Assembly: GCA_963517825.1 (NCBI GenBank)
Contig: CAUQGB010000001.1
Coordinates: 62,001-126,000 of the forward strand
Direction: 5' to 3'
Source: Nanogingivalis sp963517825
GTDB lineage: Bacteria; Patescibacteriota; Saccharimonadia; Saccharimonadales; Saccharimonadaceae
DNA: 64,000 nucleotides
In this document: positions 26,208 to 35,516 of the stretch, one piece after another
How positions within the stretch are numbered: the first letter of the stretch is position 1
Layout of the letters: each line of letters begins with the position of its first letter
The notes under the pieces: generated by a model
What the model saw: the letters and a program-made list of their open reading frames with translations, nothing else
The model's database searches: none
What the model was told of the DNA's origin: nothing
Program-made: the position numbers and the translations under genes

Positions 26208-27653
26208 TCAGGATTCATTCAAAATATTGAGCATTTTGTCCTTTCGAAGCTTAAAATTAATCAAAATAACTGCCAAAATTAAGCAAAAATAGCAAATTAG
26301 CATTTCACTAAAGCCAAAGCTGATTTCCAACTGTGCTCCTTTGATTTTTGAAAATTCACCAATTATAAAAATTGAATATTTTAAAATTAATTCTGCGATA
26401 AAGCCAAAAAAATGAGCAATTGGTGAAAATATTGCAAAAACTCCCGTTAAAAAAGTTGCAAGCATTGCGCTTGGTACAAACGGCAAAATTAGCATATTCG
26501 CAAATATTGATATTACGCTTACTGTGCCAAAAGTAAAAATTATCAGCGGAAGTGTTACGATTTGAGCACTAAAAGTTTCGAAAAATAGTTTTAGAGCAGA
26601 ATTTAGTTTTTCTGGCTTTTCGAAAAAGATTTTTTGTAATAGTGGCGAAAGAATCAAAACACCAAAAAATGAAGCAAACGATAATTGCCAGCCTAGATTA
26701 AGCAAGTTCGAAGGTTCGAAAATTAAAGTTATTGCCGCTACAAAAGTTAGAAGAAAATACGCTTGGGTTTTTCTGCCGAAATACCATAAAATTAAACCAA
26801 AAATTGCCACAATCCCTGCACGAATCATCGACGGCGTAAATCCAACCACAAAAACAAACCCTAAAACTAATAAAATCGCTACAAATAAAGCTATCTTTCT
26901 TGAAATTTTATTAAAGACTCGCTGGGCCGCCATCACTAAAACAGTTAAATTATATCCACTAGCAACCACAATATGCGTCAAAGCTGTGATCGTTAAGGCT
27001 TTAGAAATCTCCTCTGGCAAAGAATTTTTCTGGCCTAAAAGATAACCGAGCCCTAAATCAGCCTCTGGTGAAGGAATAAATTTTCGAACTCCTTCAGCGA
27101 AAGAATCTCGCATATCGCGGATAAAATCACTCTTTGGGCTAATCTTTATAAGTCTTCCTCGATGAATTGAAATCGCAAAATCACCAAAACCTTCAGAAAT
27201 TTTCCCTTCTACTAAAATCTCATCGCTCCTACGAATTTTTTGATTTGTTTTTAAACTAATAAAAGACTTTCCATTAAATTGTTCATTCGAAATTCCTATA
27301 ACTTTTGCACGAATTTTTAAGCTTCCATCTTCCTTAAGATCTGGATCTTCAAGAACAACAGCTCGAACAATTACATCTTTTTTAATATTTTGTGCAATTT
27401 TTAAATTTTCGAAATTATAAACTGATCCTCGCCACAAAGAAAGCAAAATTCCAGCAATTAAGGCTAAAATTAGACAAAACTTCCGAGCAAAAATCCAAGA
27501 GAATAAGAATAAAATTATTGCTAAAATTAGCCAAACAATTGATTTAAGACTTGTATTTTTCGAAAAAACTGAAAAAATAGTGCCAAAAATAATTCCACCA
27601 AAAAATACAAAATTAAGATAAAATCGGTGAATATGAGCTTTAGGTTTCATCAT
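26208..27653 (-). CDS. comEC: ComEC-type competence channel, lacking the nuclease-like C-terminal domain
   Basis: 481 aa. N-terminal membrane helices, an OB-like external domain (about 85-160), then the Competence core with HIVVASGYNLTVLVMA, GFTPSMIRAGIVA and GWQLSFASFFGVLILSPLL, and about ten membrane helices. ComEC moves single-stranded DNA across the inner membrane during transformation. Compared with the roughly 770-aa B. subtilis protein, the C-terminal metallo-beta-lactamase domain is absent. Overlaps the MFS gene by ATGA with no ribosome site, so translation is probably coupled. Confidence 0.9.
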   Translation of the reverse strand: MMKPKAHIHRFYLNFVFFGGIIFGTIFSVFSKNTSLKSIVWLILAIILFLFSWIFARKFCLILALIAGILLSLWRGSVYNFENLKIAQNIKKDVIVRAVVLEDPDLKEDGSLKIRAKVIGISNEQFNGKSFISLKTNQKIRRSDEILVEGKISEGFGDFAISIHRGRLIKISPKSDFIRDMRDSFAEGVRKFIPSPEADLGLGYLLGQKNSLPEEISKALTITALTHIVVASGYNLTVLVMAAQRVFNKISRKIALFVAILLVLGFVFVVGFTPSMIRAGIVAIFGLILWYFGRKTQAYFLLTFVAAITLIFEPSNLLNLGWQLSFASFFGVLILSPLLQKIFFEKPEKLNSALKLFFETFSAQIVTLPLIIFTFGTVSVISIFANMLILPFVPSAMLATFLTGVFAIFSPIAHFFGFIAELILKYSIFIIGEFSKIKGAQLEISFGFSEMLICYFCLILAVILINFKLRKDKMLNILNES

Positions 27654-28906
27654 TCTTGGAATTGACGTTTTTTATTTCGATAAATACGATAGTTTGTAAA
27701 AACCATTGGCAAAATTGACAAACTTGAAATCAAAATCATAATTCTCATCGATAATTCACCTGATGGATCTACTCCTTGAAGTACAAAAAATAAAATCACA
27801 AATAAAGAAATAGCAATAACCGAAACGGTATTCATTCCGATTTCATACAAAAACAAATATTGCATGCGCATTCCGGATTCATCAGCTTCACCATACAAAC
27901 CTTTGAAATTTGCCATATTAAAGCCATTCATCGCCATTGCGGCAATAATTTCTAGAATTCCAAGTAAAAGCGGATTCGATGAAATAAAAATTCTAAGCGA
28001 AAAAACTAGCCCCATAAAAACAGCCCCGATCTTTAAAAGTCCTCGTTCTTTATTTTTGTCAATCACTTTACCGTAAATAAAAGCTGAAACCAAAGCTGCA
28101 ATTGAAGAAATTGAAGACAAAACTCCAGCTGAACCATAAGCATTAATACCTTTCAGCAAAAAGACTGGCGCAAAAAAGCTCCAGATATACAAAGAGTTCC
28201 AAGCCATTCCACAACTATAACAAATAACCAAAAGATGCTTATAATTTCGCCATGGAAAACCTCGAAAACTTATTTTTCGAACAGGCTTCACTCGCTCTTT
28301 TGTTGTTAAAAGTGGAATTGTTGTCAAAACTAAAATCACCGAAGACACCACAAAAAGCTTCTCAACTCCAAAAAATATCGCAAGAAATCCACCAACTGCA
28401 GGAGTTATACTACTCGAAACATGTTCTAAAATATAGGAAATTCCAAGCTGTTTTCCAACTTTTTTGGCAGTTTTAGCTTTCGAAAAACTAACATTATACG
28501 AGATATTTTCGACCGAAGTCGATATTCCTTTAAAAACTGCACTAATAAGGGCTACGACCAAACCCATTTCCTTACCAAAAATTCCCATTGAAGCCATTAA
28601 AACTAAAGCTGGAATAAACAAAATATTTGCAAGTAGCATTCCATGCTTTGGGCCATTTTTTGAAATATAGAAAAGAGCGACTATCGAGCCTACAAATTTT
28701 GCAATGTAATAAATTAAAATACAAATAGGAACAATCCAGATTGAATGCGTGAACTTATAGATATAAATTAGACTAAAAGTACTTGTTAATTTTGTTGCGA
28801 AAACTCGCATATTTTTCGAAACATACAAAACAGCCATTTCATCAAAAGAAATATATTGCCAATAATTTCGAATTTTTAAAAAAGGTTTTAATATTTTTTT
28901 AAACAT
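27650..28906 (-). CDS. MFS transporter
   Basis: 418 aa with about twelve membrane helices in two halves; a basic loop near the middle (TTKERVKPVRKISFRG) and VIDKNKERGLLK are typical of cytoplasmic loops in major facilitator proteins. No substrate motif recognised. TAAAAT ends 10 nt before ATG. Co-transcribed with comEC downstream. An exporter of metabolites or drugs is possible; undetermined. Confidence 0.75.
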   Translation of the reverse strand: MFKKILKPFLKIRNYWQYISFDEMAVLYVSKNMRVFATKLTSTFSLIYIYKFTHSIWIVPICILIYYIAKFVGSIVALFYISKNGPKHGMLLANILFIPALVLMASMGIFGKEMGLVVALISAVFKGISTSVENISYNVSFSKAKTAKKVGKQLGISYILEHVSSSITPAVGGFLAIFFGVEKLFVVSSVILVLTTIPLLTTKERVKPVRKISFRGFPWRNYKHLLVICYSCGMAWNSLYIWSFFAPVFLLKGINAYGSAGVLSSISSIAALVSAFIYGKVIDKNKERGLLKIGAVFMGLVFSLRIFISSNPLLLGILEIIAAMAMNGFNMANFKGLYGEADESGMRMQYLFLYEIGMNTVSVIAISLFVILFFVLQGVDPSGELSMRIMILISSLSILPMVFTNYRIYRNKKRQFQE

Positions 28907-28991
28907 AAGTATTTATATTTTATCATATTTTAATAGCCTTAAAAAGGTTTAAAAGCTTTATTTTTAAATTAATAAGTGATAAAATTAAAGA

Positions 28992-30287
28992 ATGAATATT
29001 TATTTTTCTGGAATTGGCGGCGTTGGAATTGGCGCTCTTGCAAGTATCGCCCACAGCGCTAGCTACGGTGTTTTTGGTAGCGACCAAAATTCAAGTTTAA
29101 TGATTGAGGAGCTTTCAAAAAAAGATATCGAAATTGAAATCGGCAAACAAGATGGAGATTTTTTAAAGCAAAAATTCATTGAAAACGGTATCGATTGGTT
29201 TGTTTATACTGCAGCCCTACCTAAAAATCATCCCGAACTTTTAATGGCAAAGAAATTAGGAATAAAAATTAGCAAACGTGATGAGCTTTTAAATGAAATT
29301 ATAGCTTCCAAAAACCTTAAGCTTATTGCAATTTCAGGAACTCATGGAAAAACTACCACAACAGGAATGGCAATTTGGGCCTTTAAACAGTTAAATGTTC
29401 CTATTAGTTGGTCGATTGGTACAACTATTTCTTTTGGTGAAAGTGGCTTTTTTGACCCCAAGAGTGAATACTTTATTTACGAAGCAGATGAATTTGATCG
29501 AAATTTTCTTCATTTTACACCGGCAGTTAGTTTGATAACATCAATCGATCATGATCATACCGATATCTATAAAACTGAGCAAGATTATTTTGATGCTTTT
29601 ACAGAATTTGGTGCTAAGAGCAATTTTATCATTTCTTGGAAAGACCAACATCCAGAAATTTTCGAAAAGTTCAACAATAAGGTAATTTTATCTAAACCTG
29701 AAGAGGAATTGAAAATCCCTGGTCTTCACAATCGTAAAAATGCAAGTCTCGTCTTAGAAGCTATTGATTATCTTGTCGAAGCTCAAAATCTACAGGCTCC
29801 AGAAGATTTTTATGAAAAAACTATAGCCGCGTTGAATAACTTTCCAGGAACAAATCGCCGTTTCGAAAAAATAACCGAAAATATTTATTCAGATTACGGA
29901 CATCACCCAAAAGAAATTCAAGCAACGCTTCAATTAGCAAACGAGGTAGCAAAAAATAACGGTTTTTCTGGAATTTCTCTAATTTATCAACCCCATCAAA
30001 ATGTTCGCCAAGTTGAGGTGCAAGATGAATATACGCCAGAAGTTTTCAAGTACGCAGATGAAATCATTTGGCTGCCAACATATTTAAGCCGTGAAAATCC
30101 TGATTTTGAAATTCTCTCACCTGAATTTTTATCTAGAAAAGTATCCGAAAAAACAATCGTTATGGATCTTACAAAAAATGATTCACAACTATTAGAAAAA
30201 ATCAATGAGCTTAAAGATAAGAATCGACTAATTCTAGCTATGAGCGCCGGATCCCTTGATGGCTGGATTCGAAATAAAATAAAATAA
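28992..30287 (+). CDS. murC: UDP-N-acetylmuramate--L-alanine ligase
   Basis: 431 aa Mur ligase that adds the first amino acid to UDP-MurNAc. UDP-binding start IYFSGIGGVGIGALA, P-loop ISGTHGKTTTTG, YEADEFDRNFLHFTP, SIDHDHTDIY and YGHHPKEI in the C-terminal domain. Shorter than E. coli MurC (491 aa). A TAAAAT box ends 6 nt before ATG, no ribosome site. Divergent from the MFS-comEC unit, whose distal genes murT and gatD act later in the same pathway. Confidence 0.9.
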   Translation: MNIYFSGIGGVGIGALASIAHSASYGVFGSDQNSSLMIEELSKKDIEIEIGKQDGDFLKQKFIENGIDWFVYTAALPKNHPELLMAKKLGIKISKRDELLNEIIASKNLKLIAISGTHGKTTTTGMAIWAFKQLNVPISWSIGTTISFGESGFFDPKSEYFIYEADEFDRNFLHFTPAVSLITSIDHDHTDIYKTEQDYFDAFTEFGAKSNFIISWKDQHPEIFEKFNNKVILSKPEEELKIPGLHNRKNASLVLEAIDYLVEAQNLQAPEDFYEKTIAALNNFPGTNRRFEKITENIYSDYGHHPKEIQATLQLANEVAKNNGFSGISLIYQPHQNVRQVEVQDEYTPEVFKYADEIIWLPTYLSRENPDFEILSPEFLSRKVSEKTIVMDLTKNDSQLLEKINELKDKNRLILAMSAGSLDGWIRNKIK

Positions 30288-30295
30288 AATAAAAT

Positions 30296-30322
30296 ATTCC
30301 CGCAGAAGCGGGTTTATTTTTA
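30296..30322 (+). terminator. murC terminator
   Basis: CCCGC-AGAA-GCGGG stem-loop followed by TTTATTTTT. Confidence 0.8.
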
Positions 30323-30351
30323 ATAAAAATAAAAAAGCGGTAAAACCGCTT
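30323..30351 (-). terminator. Terminator for the minus-strand gene at 30418
   Basis: AAGCGGT / ACCGCTT inverted repeat followed by a T-rich run on the minus strand. Confidence 0.7.
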
Positions 30352-30417
30352 AAATATCAAACTGGTGCTAAAAATCAAGATTTTTCAGAATATTCTCAAC
30401 TTTTTTCTGACGTCGCC

Positions 30418-30897
30418 CTAAACTATTGATGAATTACCTGAAAGCTTATTGGCAACTATTTTCACAGATTTCTCTAAGGTTAAAGCGAGATTATTAAACA
30501 AACAAAATGAGTAAATATTCAAATATAAATCTGAAGAATAGTCAAAGAGCGAAATTAATTCATGCCATGCCTCCCTTATCAATCCCGAAACATCATCGTA
30601 TTTGAATTCATTTCTGGAAGATATTTGAACAATTTCAATAGACAAATCAAGAACTCTTTTTGCGCAAAAATTTAAACGCGTTACTTCATTGATGATTAGA
30701 GATTCATTTTTTATAAAATTATTTTTTAAGCTTTCTACACCCATACTATGCATGTAAAGATCGGGATCAAGATTAAGCTCATTCATGATTTTTGAAAGTT
30801 TTTTAAATGCACCCAGCCATTCATCAATAGTATGTCTCTCGGACGCAAAAATAATTTTGTCTAAATAATTTATTGTAAAATCTTCGTTTCTAATCAT
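30418..30897 (-). CDS. Hypothetical soluble protein (159 aa)
   Basis: Predominantly helical and soluble, without cysteine clusters or a recognisable motif; the middle (LNLDPDLYMHSMGVESLKNN, RLNFCAKRVLDLSIEIVQ) looks like a helical bundle. The start at 30897 has AGAGGAAA upstream and is preferred to an in-frame ATG at 30927 inside the promoter region. Single-gene transcript with a palindrome over its promoter (30932-30948). Function unknown. Confidence 0.6.
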   Translation of the reverse strand: MIRNEDFTINYLDKIIFASERHTIDEWLGAFKKLSKIMNELNLDPDLYMHSMGVESLKNNFIKNESLIINEVTRLNFCAKRVLDLSIEIVQISSRNEFKYDDVSGLIREAWHELISLFDYSSDLYLNIYSFCLFNNLALTLEKSVKIVANKLSGNSSIV

Positions 30898-30931
30898 TAT
30901 TTTTCCTCTCACTTTATATAATATCATAAAA

Positions 30932-30948
30932 TATACTAAAGTAGTATA
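30932..30948. promoter_or_regulatory. Palindrome over the promoter of the 159-aa gene
   Basis: TATACTA-AAG-TAGTATA, 7-nt perfect arms, overlapping the expected -35 region (the -10 TATTAT is at 30918-30923 on the minus strand). It could be a repressor operator. Confidence 0.35.
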
Positions 30949-30993
30949 AGCTAGGTTAAATTTTCGCCTTTACTCCGAGCTTTGCTTGGTAAT

Positions 30994-31017
30994 AAAAAAA
31001 CTCGCTGGAGCGCGAAT
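30994..31017 (-). terminator. Terminator of tRNA-Leu
   Basis: ATTCGC / GCGAGT stem (one G-U pair) with loop GCTCCA, then T7 on the minus strand. Confidence 0.65.
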
Positions 31018-31037
31018 ATTTTTCAAAAAGTCTGGCA

Positions 31038-31124
31038 TGGTGCGCACGAGAAGACTTGAACTTCCACGAGCCGAAGCTCACTAGCCCCTCAAGCTAGCGC
31101 GTCTACCAATTCCGCCACGCGCGC
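31038..31124 (-). tRNA. tRNA-Leu (anticodon GAG)
   Basis: 87 nt class II tRNA with encoded CCA. Acceptor GCGCGCG / CGTGCGC, anticodon stem CTAGC / GCTAG with loop TTGAGGG, long variable arm TGAGCTTCGGCTC, discriminator A73. Confidence 0.95.
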
Positions 31125-31148
31125 AAGACCATTTTAATTATATCAAAA

Positions 31149-32990
31149 CTACGGCGTTTTGTAAAGATTTGATTTTGAAGCCGACCAATAGATTACATCA
31201 GCATACCTATTGACTTCTGTTACAAACGTATTATTTGCCGAGTATGGACGAACTGACTTTCGAAAAACATAACTTATTTTAGGTTGGCCAAGCCCAATTG
31301 CAACAGAATTAGCCAACCAGCGTTGAGTGAACTTAGTTAGTTGAGCTCTTTTATCATTCAAATTCTGGGCAGTTCTTGAATTTAATAGAAGATCATCAGC
31401 AACAACGTCGCTATAATTTGAAAAATTCAACCCCTTTTGCCCAATTTGAGAAGAGTGCCAAAACGCATATATATCAGGATCGGCACCAAGGTCAACTTCA
31501 TAAACCAAAATACTGTAATTTCTTGGTTGAAGTATTGACTGAATAAAAGCTCCCGTTTTATCATCTTTATTAATAATTGTTAATTTTACATCAAAACCAA
31601 GTTTTTTGAGCTGATTTTGGATCTCTTCGGCGGCTTTTTTGTAGTTATGAATACTTGTTGTTGCAATATTTAAAACAGCCTTCTTGCCATCTTTTTCCAG
31701 AATCCCCTCATGATTCTTTTTCCAACCAGCCTCATTTAATATTTCCTGTGCCTGATTTAAGTTATATTGAGGAATATTTAAATCTTTAACATCTACAAAC
31801 TGGTTCAATACTGGAAAATCAAGCTTATCAATAAACTCCATCTCTTTTCTGACTTTTGAAGTATCAATCCCGACCTGAACAGCTTTTCGAACTTTTGAAT
31901 CTTTCAGAATTGAGTCCGAGTTATTCAAAAAGGCATATATTCCGCGATTAACATTAGTTTCTCGAGAGCTTAATTTAGCTCGCTCGTATTCTGAAAATTC
32001 ACTAATTTTAAGATTCGGTGAAGCTACAATCTCACCGTAAATTAGAGCACTCTTAAGCTTAGACTCATCTTTAAAGGCAATAATATCAAAATTATCAATA
32101 TAAGCCTCCCCCTTATAATATCTCTTATTCTTAACTAAAGAAATAATAGTCCTATCCTCACCATTCTTAGTGGATTTAAAATTAAACGCACCTGAAGTTA
32201 TTGGAGCTTTAGAAAAAACACTCTCACGAATCTTATCTATTTGAGTATCTTTTAAAATATGCTCTGGCAATATTGAAAAATTAAAACTATACAAAATAGA
32301 TGACGAATTTGATGGAACTTTAACACTAAACTCATAATCACTATCTTTAGAGAGTTCAACATTCTTCCAAGCTTTAAAACCAGAAGGGTTGATAGATTGC
32401 TCCTTCAATAATTTTGTAGTAAAAATTACATCATTAGCTGTTATTCTTTGGCCATCAGACCAAACAGCGTTTTTTCGCATTTTAACTTTAAAATTTCGAT
32501 AATTATCAGATGTTGAAACACTTTCAGCTAAATCACCCTTTAAACTCCCCGTTTCATCAATATCGTAAAGCCGAGAAAAAGCAAGATACTCAAAAGATTT
32601 TTCAACATCATTTGAAGCAAAAAGAGGGTTTAAAGTCTTAACCTCCCCTAAAATTCCCTCTGAATAAGTTCCCCCTCTATAAAAAATACTCTCGCTATAA
32701 TTTTCAGCGCCCATTTCGCGAAAAATACCAACCGAAAAAATTAGAACTGCTACAACACAGACCCAAGCAACAACTATCTTTCTAATATTTGCTAGATTCT
32801 CGAAACGATCAAAAAACATTTCTTTCGTATGCGAAATAATTACCTTCTCAGCTATATCAACTTTTTTAGATAAAGATATTTTATTACCTTGAAATGCCTG
32901 AATTGTTTTGTTTTTTGAAATATGAGCCTTATTATTTCGTGGAATAACAGAAACTCTCTTAACCTTTTTAGGGTTATTTTTAAAGTCCAC
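31149..32990 (-). CDS. Membrane-anchored peptide/solute-binding protein (SBP family 5, OppA-like)
   Basis: 613 aa. A basic cytoplasmic N-terminal tail (about 1-70) and one transmembrane helix (about 71-90) precede an extracellular OppA/DppA-type fold (about 105-600): LNPLFASNDVEKSFEYLAFSR, WSDGQRITANDVIFTTKLL and GAFNFKS. Such proteins capture peptides for an ABC importer. No lipobox and no cleavable signal, so it is anchored by a helix. No permease or ATPase gene is adjacent, though it is followed at 15 nt by secG. The start is GTG with AAGGAG upstream. Confidence 0.85.
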   Translation of the reverse strand: MDFKNNPKKVKRVSVIPRNNKAHISKNKTIQAFQGNKISLSKKVDIAEKVIISHTKEMFFDRFENLANIRKIVVAWVCVVAVLIFSVGIFREMGAENYSESIFYRGGTYSEGILGEVKTLNPLFASNDVEKSFEYLAFSRLYDIDETGSLKGDLAESVSTSDNYRNFKVKMRKNAVWSDGQRITANDVIFTTKLLKEQSINPSGFKAWKNVELSKDSDYEFSVKVPSNSSSILYSFNFSILPEHILKDTQIDKIRESVFSKAPITSGAFNFKSTKNGEDRTIISLVKNKRYYKGEAYIDNFDIIAFKDESKLKSALIYGEIVASPNLKISEFSEYERAKLSSRETNVNRGIYAFLNNSDSILKDSKVRKAVQVGIDTSKVRKEMEFIDKLDFPVLNQFVDVKDLNIPQYNLNQAQEILNEAGWKKNHEGILEKDGKKAVLNIATTSIHNYKKAAEEIQNQLKKLGFDVKLTIINKDDKTGAFIQSILQPRNYSILVYEVDLGADPDIYAFWHSSQIGQKGLNFSNYSDVVADDLLLNSRTAQNLNDKRAQLTKFTQRWLANSVAIGLGQPKISYVFRKSVRPYSANNTFVTEVNRYADVIYWSASKSNLYKTP

Positions 32991-33005
32991 TCAAACTCCT
33001 TTTAT

Positions 33006-33233
33006 TTATTTAGGTAAAAGTAAAGTTATAAGAATCGATGCAACAAAAACGAACGCAAAAAAAACCGTTGCTCGAAAAATGCTCTTTTCAACACCGCGTC
33101 GTTCGGTATAAAGCTCACCAGAAGCGCCAAACCCTGCACCTAAAGTTGCGCCTCGTTGTTGCAGAAGTATTAATATCATCATCAGTATACCAGAAATGAC
33201 AGTTGAAAACTGTAAAATAACATCAATATTCAT
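33006..33233 (-). CDS. secG: Preprotein translocase subunit SecG
   Basis: 75 aa with two membrane helices and the SecG signature LILLQQRGATLGAGFGASGE between them; it supports SecYEG-dependent export. The start forms a TAATG overlap with the upstream holin-like gene, and AAGGAG is present. Confidence 0.9.
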   Translation of the reverse strand: MNIDVILQFSTVISGILMMILILLQQRGATLGAGFGASGELYTERRGVEKSIFRATVFFAFVFVASILITLLLPK

Positions 33234-33604
33234 TATAAAATCTCCTTTTCATCTTCAATTCTTAAAAATTGACTCAAACTATAATTTAATAAACTCATAG
33301 CTGCACCTACAACCACAGAACTCCAAAATCCGATTGAGATATTTGGTGCTATAAGTATCGAAATCCACACAATCATACCATTAACTATCAGTGTGAAAAA
33401 ACCAAAAGTTAAAATAATCATTGGAAGCGATAAAATTGTAAGAATAGTTTTGAGCGTACTGTTTACAATTGAAAAAATCAAACCAGCAAGAAAGAAAGTT
33501 CCTGCGCTATGGTTGCTAACACTTCCAAAAATAGAAATCAAAATCCAAAGCAAAAAACTATTTAAAAACCACCGATTTATAAATTCTGTCAACTGTTCCT
33601 TCAC
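33233..33604 (-). CDS. Phage-holin-4-like small membrane protein
   Basis: 123 aa with four hydrophobic helices (NSFLLWILISIFG, ILTILSLPMIILTFGFFTLIVN and others) resembling the YvlD / phage holin 4 superfamily of bacterial membrane proteins; no phage genes are nearby. The start is taken as GTG 33604, which lies 7 nt after a TAAAAT box and fits the leaderless pattern; an in-frame ATG at 33643 precedes the promoter. Co-transcribed with secG. Confidence 0.7.
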   Translation of the reverse strand: MKEQLTEFINRWFLNSFLLWILISIFGSVSNHSAGTFFLAGLIFSIVNSTLKTILTILSLPMIILTFGFFTLIVNGMIVWISILIAPNISIGFWSSVVVGAAMSLLNYSLSQFLRIEDEKEIL

Positions 33605-33667
33605 GTATATTATTTTACCATATTTTAGTAATAAAAAAAACACCTTTTGGTGAATTTTCTAATATAT

Positions 33668-33744
33668 TGGAGGGTCTGATGGGGCTTGAACCCATGACAC
33701 CCTGCTTAAAAGGCAGGTGCTCTAACCAGCTGAGCTACAGACCC
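33668..33744 (-). tRNA. tRNA-Lys (anticodon TTT)
   Basis: 77 nt with encoded CCA. Acceptor GGGTCTG / CAGACCC, anticodon stem CCTGC / GCAGG with loop CTTTTAA. The discriminator base reads U73 instead of the usual A. Confidence 0.93.
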
Positions 33745-33788
33745 ACTTGCTGAATACATACTAAGTATATATTAATTCTTTTAAAAAG

Positions 33789-34253
33789 TCAAGGATTTTT
33801 CTCAATTTTGTTGAATTTAAATGAAGAAATACTTAAAATCGATAAAATAAATCCTATCAAAATAATATAACTTGCATATTTTTCAAGTGGCTGCGAAAGA
33901 CTTTTCGAAAGCATATCAGGCAAAAATACCTTTTCGAAATACGTGAGTGCTGCTAAATATGTAAAAATTGCAGAGAATACTGAAGAGAATACACCAAAAA
34001 GCCACTTTTCTTGTTTTGGGTTTTTTGCTAAAATCATCAAAGCTGGTGCTAAAGTTAAAAATAATCCAATAATTCCACTCAAAGTTGATTCCGGGATCGC
34101 TAAGTTTGAGGTTATCAAAAAACTAGTGATATACTTATTCCAATATTCATTCAAAACAAGCCCCGAGAGAATAATGAGATTAAAATAGCCCATTTTACGC
34201 CGAGATAGTATTAGAAAAACCGAAAGAATTACAATAAAAATGATTGTCGACAT
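33789..34253 (-). CDS. Hypothetical membrane protein (154 aa)
   Basis: Five hydrophobic helices separated by short loops; no conserved motif recognised. TATAAT at 34260-34265 ends 6 nt before ATG, with no ribosome site (leaderless type). Stands alone between tRNA-Lys and dnaJ. Confidence 0.6.
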   Translation of the reverse strand: MSTIIFIVILSVFLILSRRKMGYFNLIILSGLVLNEYWNKYITSFLITSNLAIPESTLSGIIGLFLTLAPALMILAKNPKQEKWLFGVFSSVFSAIFTYLAALTYFEKVFLPDMLSKSLSQPLEKYASYIILIGFILSILSISSFKFNKIEKNP

Positions 34254-34370
34254 AATGATATTATAGCATAAGCTTTAAGAATTTTTAAAATATTAAAATT
34301 AGTACACCAATAAAATATAATTAAATTTTTTAATTAGCCGAGCTGTCAAAAAGCTCGACTAATCAATTCC

Positions 34371-35471
34371 CTAAAATAAGGACTTTTTAACTTTCTTAAA
34401 ATCCATTAAAATCTCTTTTTGCTTTTTCGAAAGTCGTGTTGGAGTCTCAACAATAATCGTTACAATTTGTGCGCCGCGTCGTTCAGTTCGAAGATGCGGG
34501 ACTCCATGACCAGAAAGCTTAAAATCTGTATGACTCTGGGTGCCGGCAGGAACTTTCATCGTGAGTGGTCCATCGATAGTTTCAACTTCAATTTCCGCAC
34601 CAAGTGCCGCATCAATCATCGAAATTTTCTCTTCACTTAGAATTAAATCGCCTTCACGGGTGAATTTTTTATCAGCTTTAACTCGAATATTTACATACAA
34701 ATCACCCTTTTCACCACCTTTAATTGCTTCACCGTGGCCAGAAAGCCGAATTGTCGCACCATCATCGATTCCAGCAGGAATTTTAAGTTTAATCGATTGC
34801 TTTTTGCGCGAAATACCGTTACCGTTGCAAACGGAACAATTTTGCTTCGGAATCTCACCTCGACCATCACAAGTAGGACAAACTATTGTTTGTTGAATTG
34901 GACCAAAAAGCGTTTGAGTTGTTCTAGTTTGCTGGCCACTCCCATTACAGTCTGGACATTTTTGCATTCCGTGACCAGGTTCAGCACCAGAACCCTCACA
35001 ATGTTCACATTCATCATCTAAATTTAACGAGATTTCAGTTTCTGTACCAAAAATCGCCTCTTTAAAATTCAAAATTAGTTCAACCTCAATATCGCGACCT
35101 TTTTTAGCTTGAGACCCTCGATTTTGCGAAAATCCACCACCAAAAATTCCATCAAAAATATCTCCAAATCCGCCGCCAAAATCAAAATTAACATTCTGCC
35201 CAGAAAATCCACCAAAACCTTCGAAAGGATTTCCTCCTGAGAACCCGCCAGAATTTCCACCGACACCCGCATGGCCAAACTGATCATAGCGCTGTCGCTT
35301 TTCTTTATCTTTTAAAACTTCATAAGCTTCATTTACTTCTTTAAAAGCTTTCTCATCACCACCTTTATCTGGATGAAGCTCAACTGCTTTTTTTCGAAAA
35401 GCCTTTTTAATTTCATCAGCACTGGCGTCTTTTTTTACACCTAAAATATCATAATAATCTGTTTTGCTCAT
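34371..35471 (-). CDS. dnaJ: Chaperone DnaJ
   Basis: 366 aa type I J-protein. J domain (about 1-65) with HPDKGG, Gly/Phe region (about 70-115), four zinc-binding CxxCxGxG repeats (CEHCEGSG, CPDCNGSG, CPTCDGRG, CSVCNGNG) and the C-terminal substrate domains. Partner of DnaK and GrpE. A CIRCE operator overlaps its promoter; the -10 TATAAT (35479-35484) ends 7 nt before ATG, so the mRNA is predicted leaderless. Confidence 0.97.
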   Translation of the reverse strand: MSKTDYYDILGVKKDASADEIKKAFRKKAVELHPDKGGDEKAFKEVNEAYEVLKDKEKRQRYDQFGHAGVGGNSGGFSGGNPFEGFGGFSGQNVNFDFGGGFGDIFDGIFGGGFSQNRGSQAKKGRDIEVELILNFKEAIFGTETEISLNLDDECEHCEGSGAEPGHGMQKCPDCNGSGQQTRTTQTLFGPIQQTIVCPTCDGRGEIPKQNCSVCNGNGISRKKQSIKLKIPAGIDDGATIRLSGHGEAIKGGEKGDLYVNIRVKADKKFTREGDLILSEEKISMIDAALGAEIEVETIDGPLTMKVPAGTQSHTDFKLSGHGVPHLRTERRGAQIVTIIVETPTRLSKKQKEILMDFKKVKKSLF

Positions 35472-35489
35472 ATATTATATTATAGCAAA

Positions 35490-35516
35490 TTAGCACTTGA
35501 AGTGCAAGAGTGCTAA
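35490..35516. promoter_or_regulatory. CIRCE operator of dnaJ
   Basis: TTAGCACTT-N9-GAGTGCTAA, one mismatch from the consensus inverted repeat bound by HrcA. It covers the putative -35 box (TTGCAC) and overlaps the stop codon of the upstream gene at 35513. Confidence 0.93.

Noticed and set aside
33233..33604. Holin-like protein as evidence for a prophage
   Set aside because: No phage structural, integrase or lysis genes are nearby; this family is widespread in ordinary chromosomes.
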